Positions 22,201 through 33,706 of a stretch of DNA of 64,000 nt are shown here, in pieces (the first letter of the stretch is position 1; each line of letters starts with the position of its first letter). A program made the translations under genes and the position numbers. The notes under the pieces were generated by a model. It was given only the letters and a program-made list of their open reading frames with translations. It was not told where the DNA came from and made no database searches. This DNA comes from Filosporella fistucella (Eukaryota; Ascomycota; Leotiomycetes; Helotiales). The stretch lies in assembly GCA_030077755.1 (NCBI GenBank), contig JAQJZZ010000001.1, forward strand, positions 1,178,001 to 1,242,000, written 5' to 3'.

Positions 22201-25200
22201 CTTATGTCTTTTTCTGATGGGAAGAAGTTGGCATCAAAGTTTGCAAATGCATCATCCCATTCCGCCACCTTCTCCTGCATTGCACGGACGGCCCGATTGA
22301 GTGGAATAATTTCGTAGTATTTTGATTCCATATATTTCTGCTGGAGCTTCCGTATAAGAGCAACATGCTCTTCCTGAGCACGCTTTGCAAGCCGTTCCAC
22401 CTCCTCCTTGCAAGCTTCGGATTTCTCAGGGTCGACGCTATCAATGTTGATCCCTTTGATTCGTGAGTGGACGGAGGCCATAAACCGATTCCAACGTTCT
22501 TCAGATTTTGTGAACATATCGTTTTTCAGTCGTAGATCATTGTCCACTTTCCAAGTGACACGCGTGCGTGGTACAATGATCTCGAGAAGGTCGATCGGAT
22601 CATAATGGATACGTATGGCCACATTTCGAAATCCAAAGTAACGTAGATGGTCACGATGAATATCGTGCGGACAGAATCCCGCACGGAGGCGCAGTTCGCT
22701 GCTCCAGAATGACAATTCAAGATACTTCCCAAAGGAGTATTTCCATGTGCTTTCGGACATTGGCATTACTTGTGTTTCCTTTTGGCAGATTTTACAGTAA
22801 CTCCACATCAGGATCGAATCCTGAAGCCCTTTGATCTTACAGGTAGATCTCTCTACAAAAACAGTGATTCGTGCCTCGCCGTGCACATATGTCCTATGGT
22901 GCTCGGACATCTTACGCTCGCAGCCATTAGATGTACAGATTGTATTGACACCTTGGCAAAGGTCCTCCACATACTGCCCAAGTGTGCAATCCGCATCGAA
23001 TTCCGCATCCTCGTTGTAGAATGGCAGAGTCAGGAGTTCCGGACCAGTACACGGTATCGTGGTTGCCGTACAGACCACCGTGTGCAGCACGGTGATATTT
23101 TGGTGCGCATAGGGATCGTACAGGTTGAGATTCACTTGAATATAGTTTTCGAATTGCCGTTTTTGGGTCTGGTAGTTATGCAAAGCCTTGTCGTACTCTG
23201 CATCATGTACAGCATGCAACACCTCCATAATTTGCCTCGGCGCTCTCTTCACTGTTTCATGAACCATTTCAGGTCGAATAAGCTGAAACTTTTGTGGCTT
23301 AGATTTTTCAGTATCTGTCTGCTCCTCGAATGTATCCTGATCTCGTAGGCGACGGAGATAGACAAGCCTGCGTTCTTGTTCGCGCGCCTTCATCAGCAGA
23401 TATGGCTGCACAAACTTCACGAAAGGTGACGCGGACAGAATTTTCGTTTGGTGCTTTGCTACTATATCGCTGTAAAAAGTTGGCATTGGGATGTCTTCTG
23501 GAAGTTGATCATCATGCGATCCGTGTGCATGAGACTCATGGGCGGACACTAGTTTTGCAAGATCCCCATCAACATCCTGCTGGTCGTCTTTAGAGATCTG
23601 AGATCCGTCAACCAAATCGGCTGTCTGAGAACTTGCGTCGGGCTTCTCCCGTGAACTATCTGTAGTGATGTCAACGGAATCTTTGGGTTTTTGTTCTACG
23701 TTTGCTTCTGCTTCTGCTTGCAATTTATCGCTGGCTGCTGCGAGCGTATCTTCAGGATGACTACTGGGAAGATTGGCTGTGCTAGTAATTTGAAGTAGTG
23801 GTTGCTTGCTTGGCGAAATACTGCCACTGTTCTCAGCAACAGACGGAATGAGGACAAACTCGTCGCGCATCAAGCAGGTCTCAAGCTTCAAATTATAGAC
23901 AACATAGACCATGAATTCAGTGATCCGTTTCATTTTGGACAGAGTGACCATGTCGGCTCCACGCAGCACAATCGTGCATCCAAGTTCCTTTGGACAGCCG
24001 GAAAGATAGATACAAGTCTTCTTCTTTCCTGGTATGTCGCCATGAACGAAAGTTTTGACGTCAAATCCAGCACTCTTGCCAATGTGCACTGGTTTCAAGG
24101 CAACCATATCAATGGATGAAATGATCTCTGTTTGGGCAAATCTCGATACGGCTTCAATCACCGACTGCTTGACGTTGTAAGCAACAGCAATGTTGGCCTC
24201 GGCCAGATACTGCAGAGCCAAGCCTGAGATATGTTTCTGGACTAGAAGAAGCTGTGGTCGAAGCGAGGCAATACGGTTGACCATGTTTCGAAGAAATTCT
24301 TTCTCTTGTGCAATGACGGGCTCGAGACTCATAAAATGGTGCTGGTGTCTCTGGTACTCGATAGGAAACGAAACAATGACAATCCTTGGATTAGATATGC
24401 TACGTGGCATACTCTTAAGAGCAAGGTTCTTTGTGAAGACAAAGCCTGAAATATATGCCGTGTCGCCCGGCTTGCCTCCTGGTATTTTTTTCAGTTTGAC
24501 ATAGTGGCGAATGTCAATATCGTCGCCATGTCGTATGTCAGGATTGACATCATCTGTGCACTGGAGTAGAATAGGTATAAGAGCTTTCTCCCAAGACGGA
24601 AGATTCGGTATGTTGGAGTCCTCAAGTAATTGGTGTAGCAATCTTCGGACATGATGCAAGCTTGCATTATTCAGTTCCACGGCTGGCGCTTTTGCGTCCC
24701 TCATAGAAGCGCTGCGTATCATTCTGACCGGGCCTAACACCGTGCTTGTGGATGAATTATCAACATTTGCTACTTCCTCATCTAGATTACTGAATCCAAG
24801 AGTTTGTGGCCTCGGCGAGGTGCGGGTATGGTGAAAGGTGTTACTGGCTGCACTGAGGTTGCGTCTCCGATTTGGTCTTGAGAAGCCACCAGCTGAAGCA
24901 CCGCCAGTACCATCGTCCAAACCACGACTGGTAAAGCTGATGCCGCTGATACTTTTCTCACCGGCTCTCGATCTACCTTTCTTGCCTGCGCTCAAGAGTG
25001 AACCAAAGCCGGATCTGTCATTTTCGAAGCTTGGGCTGATGATATTGGCGCTGTTCATAGTCGCGAAAATGCTCATCTGTTCGTCCCCACTGGAGCCTTC
25101 GTCTGACATGTACGGTGCTAAGTCCGGATCGATGATGTTGTCATCATGAAAGGCAGGTAATCGAGATTTCTTTCCCAGATCTTCCGTCAAACCACGATGG

Positions 25201-27110
25201 AATGGAGCTCTCTCTTCGGCTGTGGACTTAAAACGGCCGAGGAAGTTGTGCCTTGAATGATGCCTCTTGTGACCAGATGGAGGCCGTCCGGCTGCTGACA
25301 GTGCTTTCAATGACCTCGAAGAACTTGGGCGACTGAGTTGAGGAGCATCTATTTCGAGCACTGCTGATCGACGGTTTGTTGATTCTCCAATTCTTCGTGT
25401 TGCAGGAATGGCCATCATTGGCGTAGCAAGTGGTCGAGACGTATCCGGTTCGGTCACTGTACCTTCAGGATTGGTATGGCTTGTTTCCTCTTGGGCTTCG
25501 ATTTTTGTCGATGCTTCGTATTTTGCTTGCTGGGTCTGGAAAAAAGTGGGAAGAGCAGAATCATCAGCAGAGTCGTCGGATCCACTACTGTCATGCCGTC
25601 TGTTGATGATCTCGAGGCAGTTTTTGCAAACTCTAAGGGATCCTTGAACTCCGAATCGTTGACCTGAAATGATTGAAGTGCATTTAGAATCGAAAATGCA
25701 TCCGCATGTTCGGCAATGGTGTTTCCGACGAAATGCAGAAAAAGTATCACCACAATGAAAGCACTCTTTGCAAGTTTCATCTGCCATCCAATATTCTTTA
25801 CTCAGAACTTGCTTCCTCATTTGCTCAAGTCTAGCATTAACAACTTCCGGCGCTCCTTCATTTGTAGTTGTACCGGGTATTCTTAAACGTCCCAGGTATC
25901 CAAGCTGAGGGCTTTCGTCAACCGAGAAAGATTCATGCCGGACACTATTGTGCGCAGATGTGTTAATTGGACTGGTCTCTGCCGTGCTGCGGTCTGTGGA
26001 AGATGCCCGGGAGGCTTGATAGCCTGGTAGGTGTGATTGAGTTATGCGTTCAATTGCAGCTGGCCGTTTCATTGTACTTCCACGAAGAGCTTCCGTGGCG
26101 CGAAGAGAGGATAGAGCTGGTGAAATGATATTGCTACCCTGAGTCTTCTTGCCATTTTCAGCGATGCCATCAACACTAATGTAGTCTCTATCTTGGACGA
26201 GTTGCGACGTCTCTAAAGATTCATGAGCATCATCGATAGCATCATCTGACAGCTCCAAATCATCATTTGGAAGTCTTGGGTGTATCGTATGTTTCCCTTG
26301 CCGTGTCTCCATAAATCCAGAACTTGGAGAATCATCTTGTACTGCAGACGTAGTTTTGGTGGATGTGCTCCCTGTCTTCTGTGCTCCTACGGTTGACCTT
26401 CCCGAGTCTTCTCCCTTGCTCGTACTCACATTACCTGGAGCCACTTTGGAATTAATTGCAGAAGAGGGATTTGCCTTTGCCATGTGAGTAATGGATGGTC
26501 TGCTGGACGCCGATTTAGACGTGGCAGGGGTTGTTCCTGGAGTAGATGTAAATGAAGCTTTGGAGGACTTCAGAACCTGTGATTGACTCTCGGAAGAATG
26601 CCCAGCGAAGGAGGAAGTGGTGGGCGATTGGAGACGAGAGGATGAGCCGGACATTTGCACGGAGGAACTGGTAATACCACTATCTTCTCTTGTTGGTGCG
26701 ATAGATCCCTTAGAAGTCGGGGTTGTCGTATTTTGACTCTTAATAGACAAGCTTTCTATACTCTCTTGATCTCCCTTATTTGATGATGGTCCGGATTTTT
26801 CTTTTCCGACTCCAACAGCACCCCGAAATCGACTATATAACCCGCTCAGCCCATGTTGCATGATATCGCCAGCTATTCCTTTGCTTTCGGTACTTGTCGA
26901 TGGTGGTGGGGGTGAGGCAAATTCATTGAAGGTTGTAAGAGTCTCTGAATGGCTCGCAGTGCTATGTATTTTGTCCAGAGCTTGGGCTAGTTGTTCCTTG
27001 TCTATAGGGGCTGACCCTGATAAGGACGCCAGTGAGCTTCGACGAGATCGCAGGCCAAGTGGAACCATGCTCGCAACTGGGGAAGCTTTTGGGGAGTCAT
27101 GTGTAGACAT
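19288..27110 (-). CDS. FAB1: Phosphatidylinositol-3-phosphate 5-kinase (Fab1/PIKfyve)
   Basis: Lipid kinase that makes PtdIns(3,5)P2 on endosome and vacuole membranes and controls vacuole size and sorting. Predicted 2,509 aa from seven exons: 27110-19959, 19906-19808, 19758-19705, 19657-19630, 19579-19527, 19478-19430 and 19382-19288. Domain order: a disordered Ser/Thr-rich N-terminus; a FYVE zinc finger at about residues 440-505 (RRKHHCRTCG, four CxxC-type pairs) that binds PtdIns3P; a long linker; a TCP-1/chaperonin-like domain at about 870-1090; a Cys-rich conserved region; and the C-terminal PIP kinase domain from about 2130 (IFDLKGSMRNRK, VMDYSLMVAVDE). The last six small exons were assembled by homology and frame, and they carry the kinase C-terminus (ELVVGIIDVVRTYTW, DKKLESWIK). 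One intron, after 19630, starts with GC instead of GT. The start is the first ATG; five further upstream codons are reachable only through a TTG. Confidence 0.96.
19580..19629 (-). other. GC-AG intron in FAB1
   Basis: Read on the minus strand the exon ends ...ATTAAAG and the intron begins GCAAGT, ending TTTAG. Using it keeps phase (ESWIK|DRGFAGGG), whereas the nearest GT (GTTAAC, five bases on) puts the next exon out of frame with a stop. GC donors with an otherwise perfect consensus are a known minor class in fungi. Confidence 0.8.
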
Positions 27111-28250
27111 GATGGGTTTTGTCAAAGAGTGTGCACTGCCCTTGGAAAGTTTGAAAGTATGATGCCACTGCCGCCAGCACGGCTGTCACAACAGATGATC
27201 ATATTATACCATTTCCTTTGCTGAGGCAATACGCAGGTTTGGGTTGGGCGGCATGCTAGGTCGGCATGGGCTGGGTAAAGTTCTAGGAGTCATCAGCGCA
27301 TGCGCAAGCATCAACGAGGCAAACGTATAGTAGGAGGAAGAAGGGAAGTCGTTTCATACGTTGCAAGATTGGGCGGGGAAGTATATGAAGCTGGCGGAGC
27401 AGTATTTGTCTCTGTAGGGGACGTGTAGAAGTTGGAGAGAGTTGGCAAACGACAACGGGTATGTTTGTCTTGTCTTAGTTTGCTGATGTGGTAGAGGACT
27501 GGATCAGAGTTGTGCTGGAATTTGAGGGAAGGTTCGTAGTTTAGGTGGGAAGGTGTTGCGTTGAGATGGAAGTTTGTGATTAAAATCCAACGATAGGCAG
27601 GAACACGAAGTACTCGGCAGTGAGTTGTAATGTCATGGTCGGTTCTCCGAAGTACCTTATTTACAAAGGACGTGGGATGCAGGTGGGTGTGGACGTGCCG
27701 TGATCAGCCAAGCTACCTACTCTTCAATTGCGGGCCTACCGAGCATACGCAGGTTGTGCTCTCTGTTCGGTCATCATGCACCAGCCGCCACCGTTCAACA
27801 TGGCAGGGATGTGCTCCCTGCACAGGTAGCCTTGCAGCTTAAGTGCACCAGCACCAGCCTCACGATTCAGCCTTACCAGCGGTAGAACTGCGGCAGTACA
27901 TTCAAGCTAGCTCGACGCGGTCAGTCGCGTTCCCTGCAACACATTGTCGATATCTGGAGCAAATTGTCAATCAATTCCGTCTCTATTATCACCTAGAACT
28001 TTGTCACCAGATCAATTTGCTATAGCTCTGCAAATGGTATTGGTGTCGGTATTGGTATGCCATCATCTACCTTTCATGACAATATTCATTATCTGCTCTA
28101 GTTCTAATCAATTTTTTAGGGCCGCGGTCCTCTTTCGAACTAAGTGAATTTACAATCACTGATTCACCTCTCGAACAACACCCATATACTCCCCGGCAGT
28201 ACTGGCGCGGTGCTCCTTCCCTTCGTGCTAGATGATCAATACCTCATATA
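27111..28250. promoter_or_regulatory. Bidirectional promoter region, FAB1 / shelterin-like gene
   Basis: A 1.1-kb divergent spacer. Frames at 27630-28147 overlap each other in different phases and lack protein features. The sequence just after 27180 is the presumed FAB1 leader. No specific binding sites were identified. Confidence 0.45.
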
Positions 28251-31200
28251 ATGGCTGATTCATTGAGGGACTGGCTTGGTCCGAGAATCGTGGAGACCCT
28301 CGAGACAGCCTTGGAAAATCATGAAGGGGGCGGAAACACCAGTTACGCCATAACTGAAAGCTATCGCATCTTACTCCCGGGTTCCTTGGTGATTCCACTC
28401 AAGAAGGTCCGACTGCTCCAAATCGTTGAAGTTAGTGCCTCGTTTCTCCCTGCGTCTCTCAAGACTTTGCTGACTTGCTCCCTGTTCGACGACAACACAA
28501 GAACAGCAACCTTGTCGGACCGCACTTCTTTTATTCACGCCAATATTGACGAAACAGCAATAAACGAATACACACAGGTCACAGGTACCGGTATTGCGAA
28601 TATTGCAGGAGCTATTTTAGGGATCACAAAAGTTCATCTGGTGGGGTTACAATCACACATTTTTGTCGGACTTAAGCTGACATTTGTCTGGATTTGCAAC
28701 CTAGAAAATCCGCATCAGGAGCCTCTGAAACTACAGGTATTATCCTTCGTAAGTAAAGGCTGCGAAGGTTCTCCAATGTTCGGCAGACCCTCATATGTGG
28801 CGCGACGGGAAGATATCCAAATATCCCTGAAACGTCTTAAGGCAGCGATTCAGAAAGACCAGTCTCAGCCCGGATTTGATGCCATTTCCAATATTCATGA
28901 TACTTCTCAGAGTAATTTTGCAACTCAGATGCCTTTTCAGGCGGAAAAAGTTCCCAGGAAGCACCGTTCAGATTCTGGCCGTGATGCATCAGTTGCGCAT
29001 GCTTCACTTGCTGCGATTATTTCTGGGTTTTCAAGAGGTAATTTTCGAAAACCAGAACACATTTCCTCAATAAACCCACAGTCGAGTAGAAAACAAATAC
29101 TTCAGCCGGTTTCTGAGGATCGACTGTCAAGCATTACCTCCAAGCTGGTGGCGAAGGCCAATATAGCACAAAGTGGACCCACATCCTCTTCTCAGTCTAC
29201 AAAGAATTCTGATGAGCCACATTCTCAAACATTCATGACTCAAAATTTGCATCTGCCTGGATATTTCAGTCAAGGGGCACATGACAGCGAAAAGGAGAAC
29301 AGCCAAGAGAGTCTTGACGATCAAAAATTGCCGAAAGTCGGTGAAGAATCATCATCCAAGCCCGAAAATTTGAGTACGCAGGAAGAGTGCGTCTCAATTC
29401 TGTTCTTTGATCAAATGCAGGAAATGAGCCCTTTCCGCTCCTTGAAACGCGTTCCTCGAAAATACATCCGCATATCCGATGCCCAACAGAACTTACTGGA
29501 GCGGAGCGACACATGGTTCAAATATCCCAGCAGCAATGAACGAGAATTCGCCAACGTACCTCCGAATATTTTTGAGGATCTGAATACCTTCACGGTCCGC
29601 AAACGACGACAGAACTCGATCAGCCGTGGAAATCAATTCACGGAATCAGCCGGGAATATCGGAAGTGAAACGAGCAGTCAAGGTGGTGAGGATGACGAGA
29701 AATTGGACCACACCGAAGATGTGGATGACGGCGATGAATTGAGCGTTCATAGTCACCATAGCCAGACTTTACCGAATATGAGAGAAGGAGTGCGAAGTAT
29801 CGCTACCTCATCAATTGCTCGTGGTGCAGCACCGAAAGTCGAAGAGGAAATGGATGACGAAGAGCTAACTTCCTGGCCGTCAAGCCCTAACATCAATCAT
29901 AGGGACAATGTGTCCCCAGTCTCTCCAACCATAGCCGATATCAAGCTTTCTGGTACACGAAGCCCCGTTGTGTCCGCTCAGAATACCCAAAGCCAAGCTC
30001 CTTGTTCTCCACTGGGGTCGAGCCGCAGTAACGATATCGTGCAAAGCACATCCGCCAGCCATCGGGAAAATTCGCAAAGCCCGGAGTACCAGGAGTTTTC
30101 ACCACCGGAATCAAAGCGTTGGCATTCTCAAACGATGCCTGATATCCCATCTAGTAGTTCCACAGAGGATGAGATGGATTTCGAACTACCGCATGCGATT
30201 GGAGATCTATTTGATACCCGTATAGAAGTCGCTAAACAGCCAGAATCACACGACATAGCCTTGACAAATCCAACAAAAACTGTAATTCAGGTAGAACAGA
30301 CACCTTTCCTAAGCCGTGGTATATCTCACAAGATTCGGGGGAAGGTGAGATCGAGTCCTAGGAAGAGAGTTTCTGATGTTATGTCTTCCGATCCTATAAT
30401 TCCCGCTACGTTCAACGATGAAGATGCCCCTTGCGAACAATCGCCGGAAAGTCTACGAAATATGACTGTGGAACCAAAAAAGCCCAACAATGATAAGTTT
30501 GGGTTCGAATCCGAACCTCTGGTGTACTCTCCTAAGGTCCTTCTTAGTCAAGAGCAGGATCAGACTTACAACTCGAGTACAATACCATATCAGCATTCTG
30601 GAAACCTAGATGTTGACGATTCCCACCCAGGACAGGATGTTTCACCGTCAAATCCCATATCTTGCTTAGGACCAAGCGACTCCTTCTTAGCGGCTGTCAT
30701 CCCTCGTTCAGATATCGACAATTTGGCCGAAGTGACAAGTCACCGATCGAGCATTCCTTCCCTAAAAAGGCGTCAAGAATCGCCGGACCAACAGCTGTCG
30801 GGTCCTGCCATCAAACGTCAACGGCGATCACCTACGACTGACTTAAATCAGCATGAGGACGAAGATATCGACCCCAAAGAGATGGCTAGACGCTATAGGC
30901 GCCAGTTTTGTGAGCGGTTGGCACAAGGCTCTGCGGATCTGCCTCGAGACACGAATCTGATTCCACATGCTCACGAATCGTATACTAAAGAGACTTCCCC
31001 AACTCACAGACAGGAGCGATTGTCTCAAAATAGACCGCGTTCAAGTAACACGAGAACGGCAAGTGACAGCCAGAGTACAATCTCACACAAGACTCAAGAA
31101 AACCAGTCACAAGCACGCAATAGCTCTAAGAAAGACAGTAATGGATTGCAGTCACAGCAAGTCGATTTTGAGAGGATGGCAGATGGGACACAGCAGACGC

Positions 31201-32282
31201 TCTATGAAGTGTTCGAATCCACCTATCCAGAGTATAGAGGCAGTCAAAGAGCTTTCATTCGAGCATTGGTATGCCTCGAATGGCTCCAGAGTGTGGGGAA
31301 ACTCGTTCAACGGTTGCATTACGATGACTTTATACGGGTCATGGATGCCGATTATAAAGAGTATCTTCGAGACAAAGTTGCAGGTAGAGGCTCACAGGGA
31401 AAGCAGATGAGCTGTTATGAGTTCTATAACAAGAGGACGTTCAAGGTGAAATTTGAAGGAGGGGTCATCACACCAGAGAATCTGCGAGAAGCTCTCGCTG
31501 CCCTGGAACTAAATTATGTGAGCGAGATCAGAAGCATATACAATGCTGAAACACGTGTTGCAAGCGGTGTGAATAGTCCCAGAGAGGGATCAGAGAGTAT
31601 AAACCGTGATGAGGGTTCTGGGAGGGAAGCAAGTCCGGAGCTGGGTGATATTGACAACGCAGCCATACTGAAGAAACGGAGAGATCCATTTTTCACCACT
31701 AAAAGTCAGTTGACAACTGCCGAACGGAACTCGGCCAGCACGATAAATGCCACAACTCCGAAGGGGAAGCATAGGAGTAGTCTTCCTTGGGCGACAGCCA
31801 CCTTAACCAGCAGCCCAAATGCAGACCAACCTCCAAGAAGAGACCGTCTTGAGCAGTTGCCACATGGTAAGAGGATAGTTTCGGGCGAAGGGTCGAAAGG
31901 CCGAACCCCTCCTGCGCGACGCAGGTCTCCTTTACAACGAACAACTCCGTCTCCCATTCTAGGTTCTAATCCAGGGCCAGTTTCAACGTCTTCTGGATTG
32001 AGACATGATGTGGAAATAGCCAATCCCCGGAGCCGGAAAAGGCCAATCTCCACAGAGGAAACGGATGAGAGTATGACCAAAGTTGAAGGGTGGCTTGCAC
32101 ACGTCACCCCCGAACCACAGCAGAAGTCACACCCTCGAAGGACGACAAAACCTTCCTTCAAAGAATTCCTTGCACGCCGGAGAAGCGCTGGATTGCTCTC
32201 ATCGAAGACGTCCACACCGAACTCTACACCTGCGAAACGGGTTTGCACAAGGCCGAAAGGGGTGGATTCACCAAACACATAA
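28251..32282 (+). CDS. Large protein with TPP1/Est3-like shelterin OB-fold
   Basis: Single-exon frame of 1,343 aa. The first about 215 residues resemble the TPP1/Tpz1/Est3 OB-fold of telomere proteins: MADSLRDWLGPRIVETL, then an SDRTSFIHANI strand pair, ITKVHLVGLQ and later hydrophobic strands. This suggests a telomere end-protection or telomerase-recruitment role. The middle about 700 residues are Ser/Gln/Asp-rich and disordered, with basic patches (SSPRKRV, KRRQESP) and SQ/TQ sites that could be checkpoint-kinase targets. A second conserved segment lies at about 975-1085 (QTLYEVFESTYPEYRGSQRAFIRALV, RVMDADYKEYL), which I cannot name. The C-terminus is basic. A CTGAC branch-like site at about 28478 hints at an intron near 28430-28500, but no phase-preserving pair was found, so I leave the frame whole. 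Family call is moderate. Confidence 0.6.
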   Translation: MADSLRDWLGPRIVETLETALENHEGGGNTSYAITESYRILLPGSLVIPLKKVRLLQIVEVSASFLPASLKTLLTCSLFDDNTRTATLSDRTSFIHANIDETAINEYTQVTGTGIANIAGAILGITKVHLVGLQSHIFVGLKLTFVWICNLENPHQEPLKLQVLSFVSKGCEGSPMFGRPSYVARREDIQISLKRLKAAIQKDQSQPGFDAISNIHDTSQSNFATQMPFQAEKVPRKHRSDSGRDASVAHASLAAIISGFSRGNFRKPEHISSINPQSSRKQILQPVSEDRLSSITSKLVAKANIAQSGPTSSSQSTKNSDEPHSQTFMTQNLHLPGYFSQGAHDSEKENSQESLDDQKLPKVGEESSSKPENLSTQEECVSILFFDQMQEMSPFRSLKRVPRKYIRISDAQQNLLERSDTWFKYPSSNEREFANVPPNIFEDLNTFTVRKRRQNSISRGNQFTESAGNIGSETSSQGGEDDEKLDHTEDVDDGDELSVHSHHSQTLPNMREGVRSIATSSIARGAAPKVEEEMDDEELTSWPSSPNINHRDNVSPVSPTIADIKLSGTRSPVVSAQNTQSQAPCSPLGSSRSNDIVQSTSASHRENSQSPEYQEFSPPESKRWHSQTMPDIPSSSSTEDEMDFELPHAIGDLFDTRIEVAKQPESHDIALTNPTKTVIQVEQTPFLSRGISHKIRGKVRSSPRKRVSDVMSSDPIIPATFNDEDAPCEQSPESLRNMTVEPKKPNNDKFGFESEPLVYSPKVLLSQEQDQTYNSSTIPYQHSGNLDVDDSHPGQDVSPSNPISCLGPSDSFLAAVIPRSDIDNLAEVTSHRSSIPSLKRRQESPDQQLSGPAIKRQRRSPTTDLNQHEDEDIDPKEMARRYRRQFCERLAQGSADLPRDTNLIPHAHESYTKETSPTHRQERLSQNRPRSSNTRTASDSQSTISHKTQENQSQARNSSKKDSNGLQSQQVDFERMADGTQQTLYEVFESTYPEYRGSQRAFIRALVCLEWLQSVGKLVQRLHYDDFIRVMDADYKEYLRDKVAGRGSQGKQMSCYEFYNKRTFKVKFEGGVITPENLREALAALELNYVSEIRSIYNAETRVASGVNSPREGSESINRDEGSGREASPELGDIDNAAILKKRRDPFFTTKSQLTTAERNSASTINATTPKGKHRSSLPWATATLTSSPNADQPPRRDRLEQLPHGKRIVSGEGSKGRTPPARRRSPLQRTTPSPILGSNPGPVSTSSGLRHDVEIANPRSRKRPISTEETDESMTKVEGWLAHVTPEPQQKSHPRRTTKPSFKEFLARRRSAGLLSSKTSTPNSTPAKRVCTRPKGVDSPNT

Positions 32283-32604
32283 ATCCTGACCGAAAGTTTC
32301 ATTGGACGCTATCTACATGATCATTTGGTATAGGTACAGCGTGTTGTGGGGCATTGTGTCGACTTGTGATACCTGGGGTGTTTGTTTTGGCGTGAGATTT
32401 TGCTCACGAACTGAGAAACTTAATCATCTTCTGCATATAACATTGATCGTGAATGCCTTGAAATTGATTTCGTGAATGGTGAGGGTGGCCAGAAGATGCC
32501 CACATTTCTCGAACTGCTGCTCTAGCCGACGAAGCGTCACCAGTAGGTTCAGAAGAGCAGTTTCAGTCCAAGAAAATGTAAAATACCATACTCGAGATGC
32601 ACTT
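32283..32604. other. Convergent intergenic region
   Basis: Between the shelterin-like gene and the BolA 3' end. No gene seen. Confidence 0.5.
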
Positions 32605-33070
32605 TTATGCCGATTCCACACCAGCACTTGCGATCGGTTCGCCCTTACTTTCCTTTTCTTGCTCCAATTGTCGCTGCTCTTCCTCGGGCGTCTTGGTTCG
32701 TAATTGCAAAGCATGAATTCCTCCCTCCTTAGCCATTTCCTCCTTCAGTAAAGCATATACCATTCGATGCCTCGCGGGCTGCATTTTGGATTTGAACGCC
32801 TCGGATGTAATGACTACTCTGAAATGGGTTTCTTGCGATGTGCTTCCCGCCATGGCCTTGTGATGCGAATGGAGATGTGAATCATTGTGTATCTCGAGAG
32901 TTGTAGGATTGAGGGCTGCGGTGATCTTGAAGCTGTCAGGTTTGCAATTATTGTAGAAGGCTGGGTGTTCTTTTTACCTTTGTTCGCATTGCGTCTTCCA
33001 TTGGAGTTGAAGAGGAGGCCATGGTGGAGAGTGGTCGCCTTGCCCAGGAAAGTACAGATCTGCGGAGCAT
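32605..33070 (-). CDS. BolA-like protein, mitochondrial
   Basis: Predicted 137-aa BolA-family protein. Mitochondrial BolA proteins (yeast Bol1, Bol3) help load [4Fe-4S] clusters onto lipoate synthase and other targets with Grx5/Nfu1. Exons are 33070-32978 and 32925-32605. The BolA fold shows the conserved invariant segment NDSHLHSHHKAM and then HFRVVITSEAF, followed by RHRMVYALLKEEM. The first ATG gives a basic, Arg-rich, hydroxylated leader (MLRRSVLSWARRPLST) that looks like a mitochondrial presequence. A second in-frame ATG 16 codons later would give a cytosolic form. An acidic/Gln-rich tail (EEEQRQLEQEKE) is present. Family is confident; targeting is inferred. Confidence 0.9.
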
Positions 33071-33706
33071 CAAGTCTGTACGAGGGTGAAACTAGGAGTT
33101 GTCGAGAGGTGTTGATGCTCTGCTTTCGAGGAATAGAGAGGTGTTTGAGTGGGTATGGGGTGGTGAGGCTGAGGCTGAGGATCAATCGGCAATTTGTTCT
33201 TGACAGGACCTGATGTGACCTGAATTAATTCGACGCCGAATCTATGGCCCGAATTCTGGTCCGATCCGGGAAAACTCCACTTGACTGCTCGGCCATTCTT
33301 CAAGAGCCGATACTGACGTCGTTAATTCGAGATTTCTGTTTTGCCCACCTTGTAAATACTGTTCCATCTGACCCACGCGCAACTTTGCAACGAGAATCTG
33401 TCGATCTCGTATTGGCAACACAAGCAACCGCCTCTTGATGGTACCTGGCTGCTCAATGCCCCCTTTCTAGCCGTCTCCCAACACAATACTTTCACAGTCT
33501 CAGCTTACCATATTCGCCCCCCTTACCACATGCACAACCTTTACCCACAACATCCACAGAGTATTGCATTAACCTAGTTCACTCCAGGAACTGTACCATA
33601 CCGGGACCGGTACTTTATCGTAGGTAAGATGAGCACTCAGCCTAGGTACCTACGAGTATCCCACCCTTGTCAATCCGGTTGTGGAAATAATTAATCGACG
33701 ACCGAA
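33071..33706. promoter_or_regulatory. Bidirectional promoter region, BolA / acyl-CoA synthetase
   Basis: Divergent spacer separating two predicted mitochondrial-protein genes. Contains an exact CTAGGTACCT at 33642-33651 shortly upstream of the synthetase start. Short frames here lack protein features. Confidence 0.45.

Noticed and set aside
22770..23348. 192-codon plus-strand frame opposite FAB1
   Set aside because: Lies wholly antisense to a conserved domain-bearing exon and has no domain of its own; a shadow of FAB1 codons.
28430..28510. Possible intron in the shelterin-like OB-fold
   Set aside because: Donor-like GTTAGT and a CTGAC branch site are present, but no acceptor at a sensible distance preserves the frame, and the frame is open throughout.
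31706..32302. 198-codon minus-strand frame
   Set aside because: Antisense to the C-terminus of the shelterin-like protein; no start context or domain.
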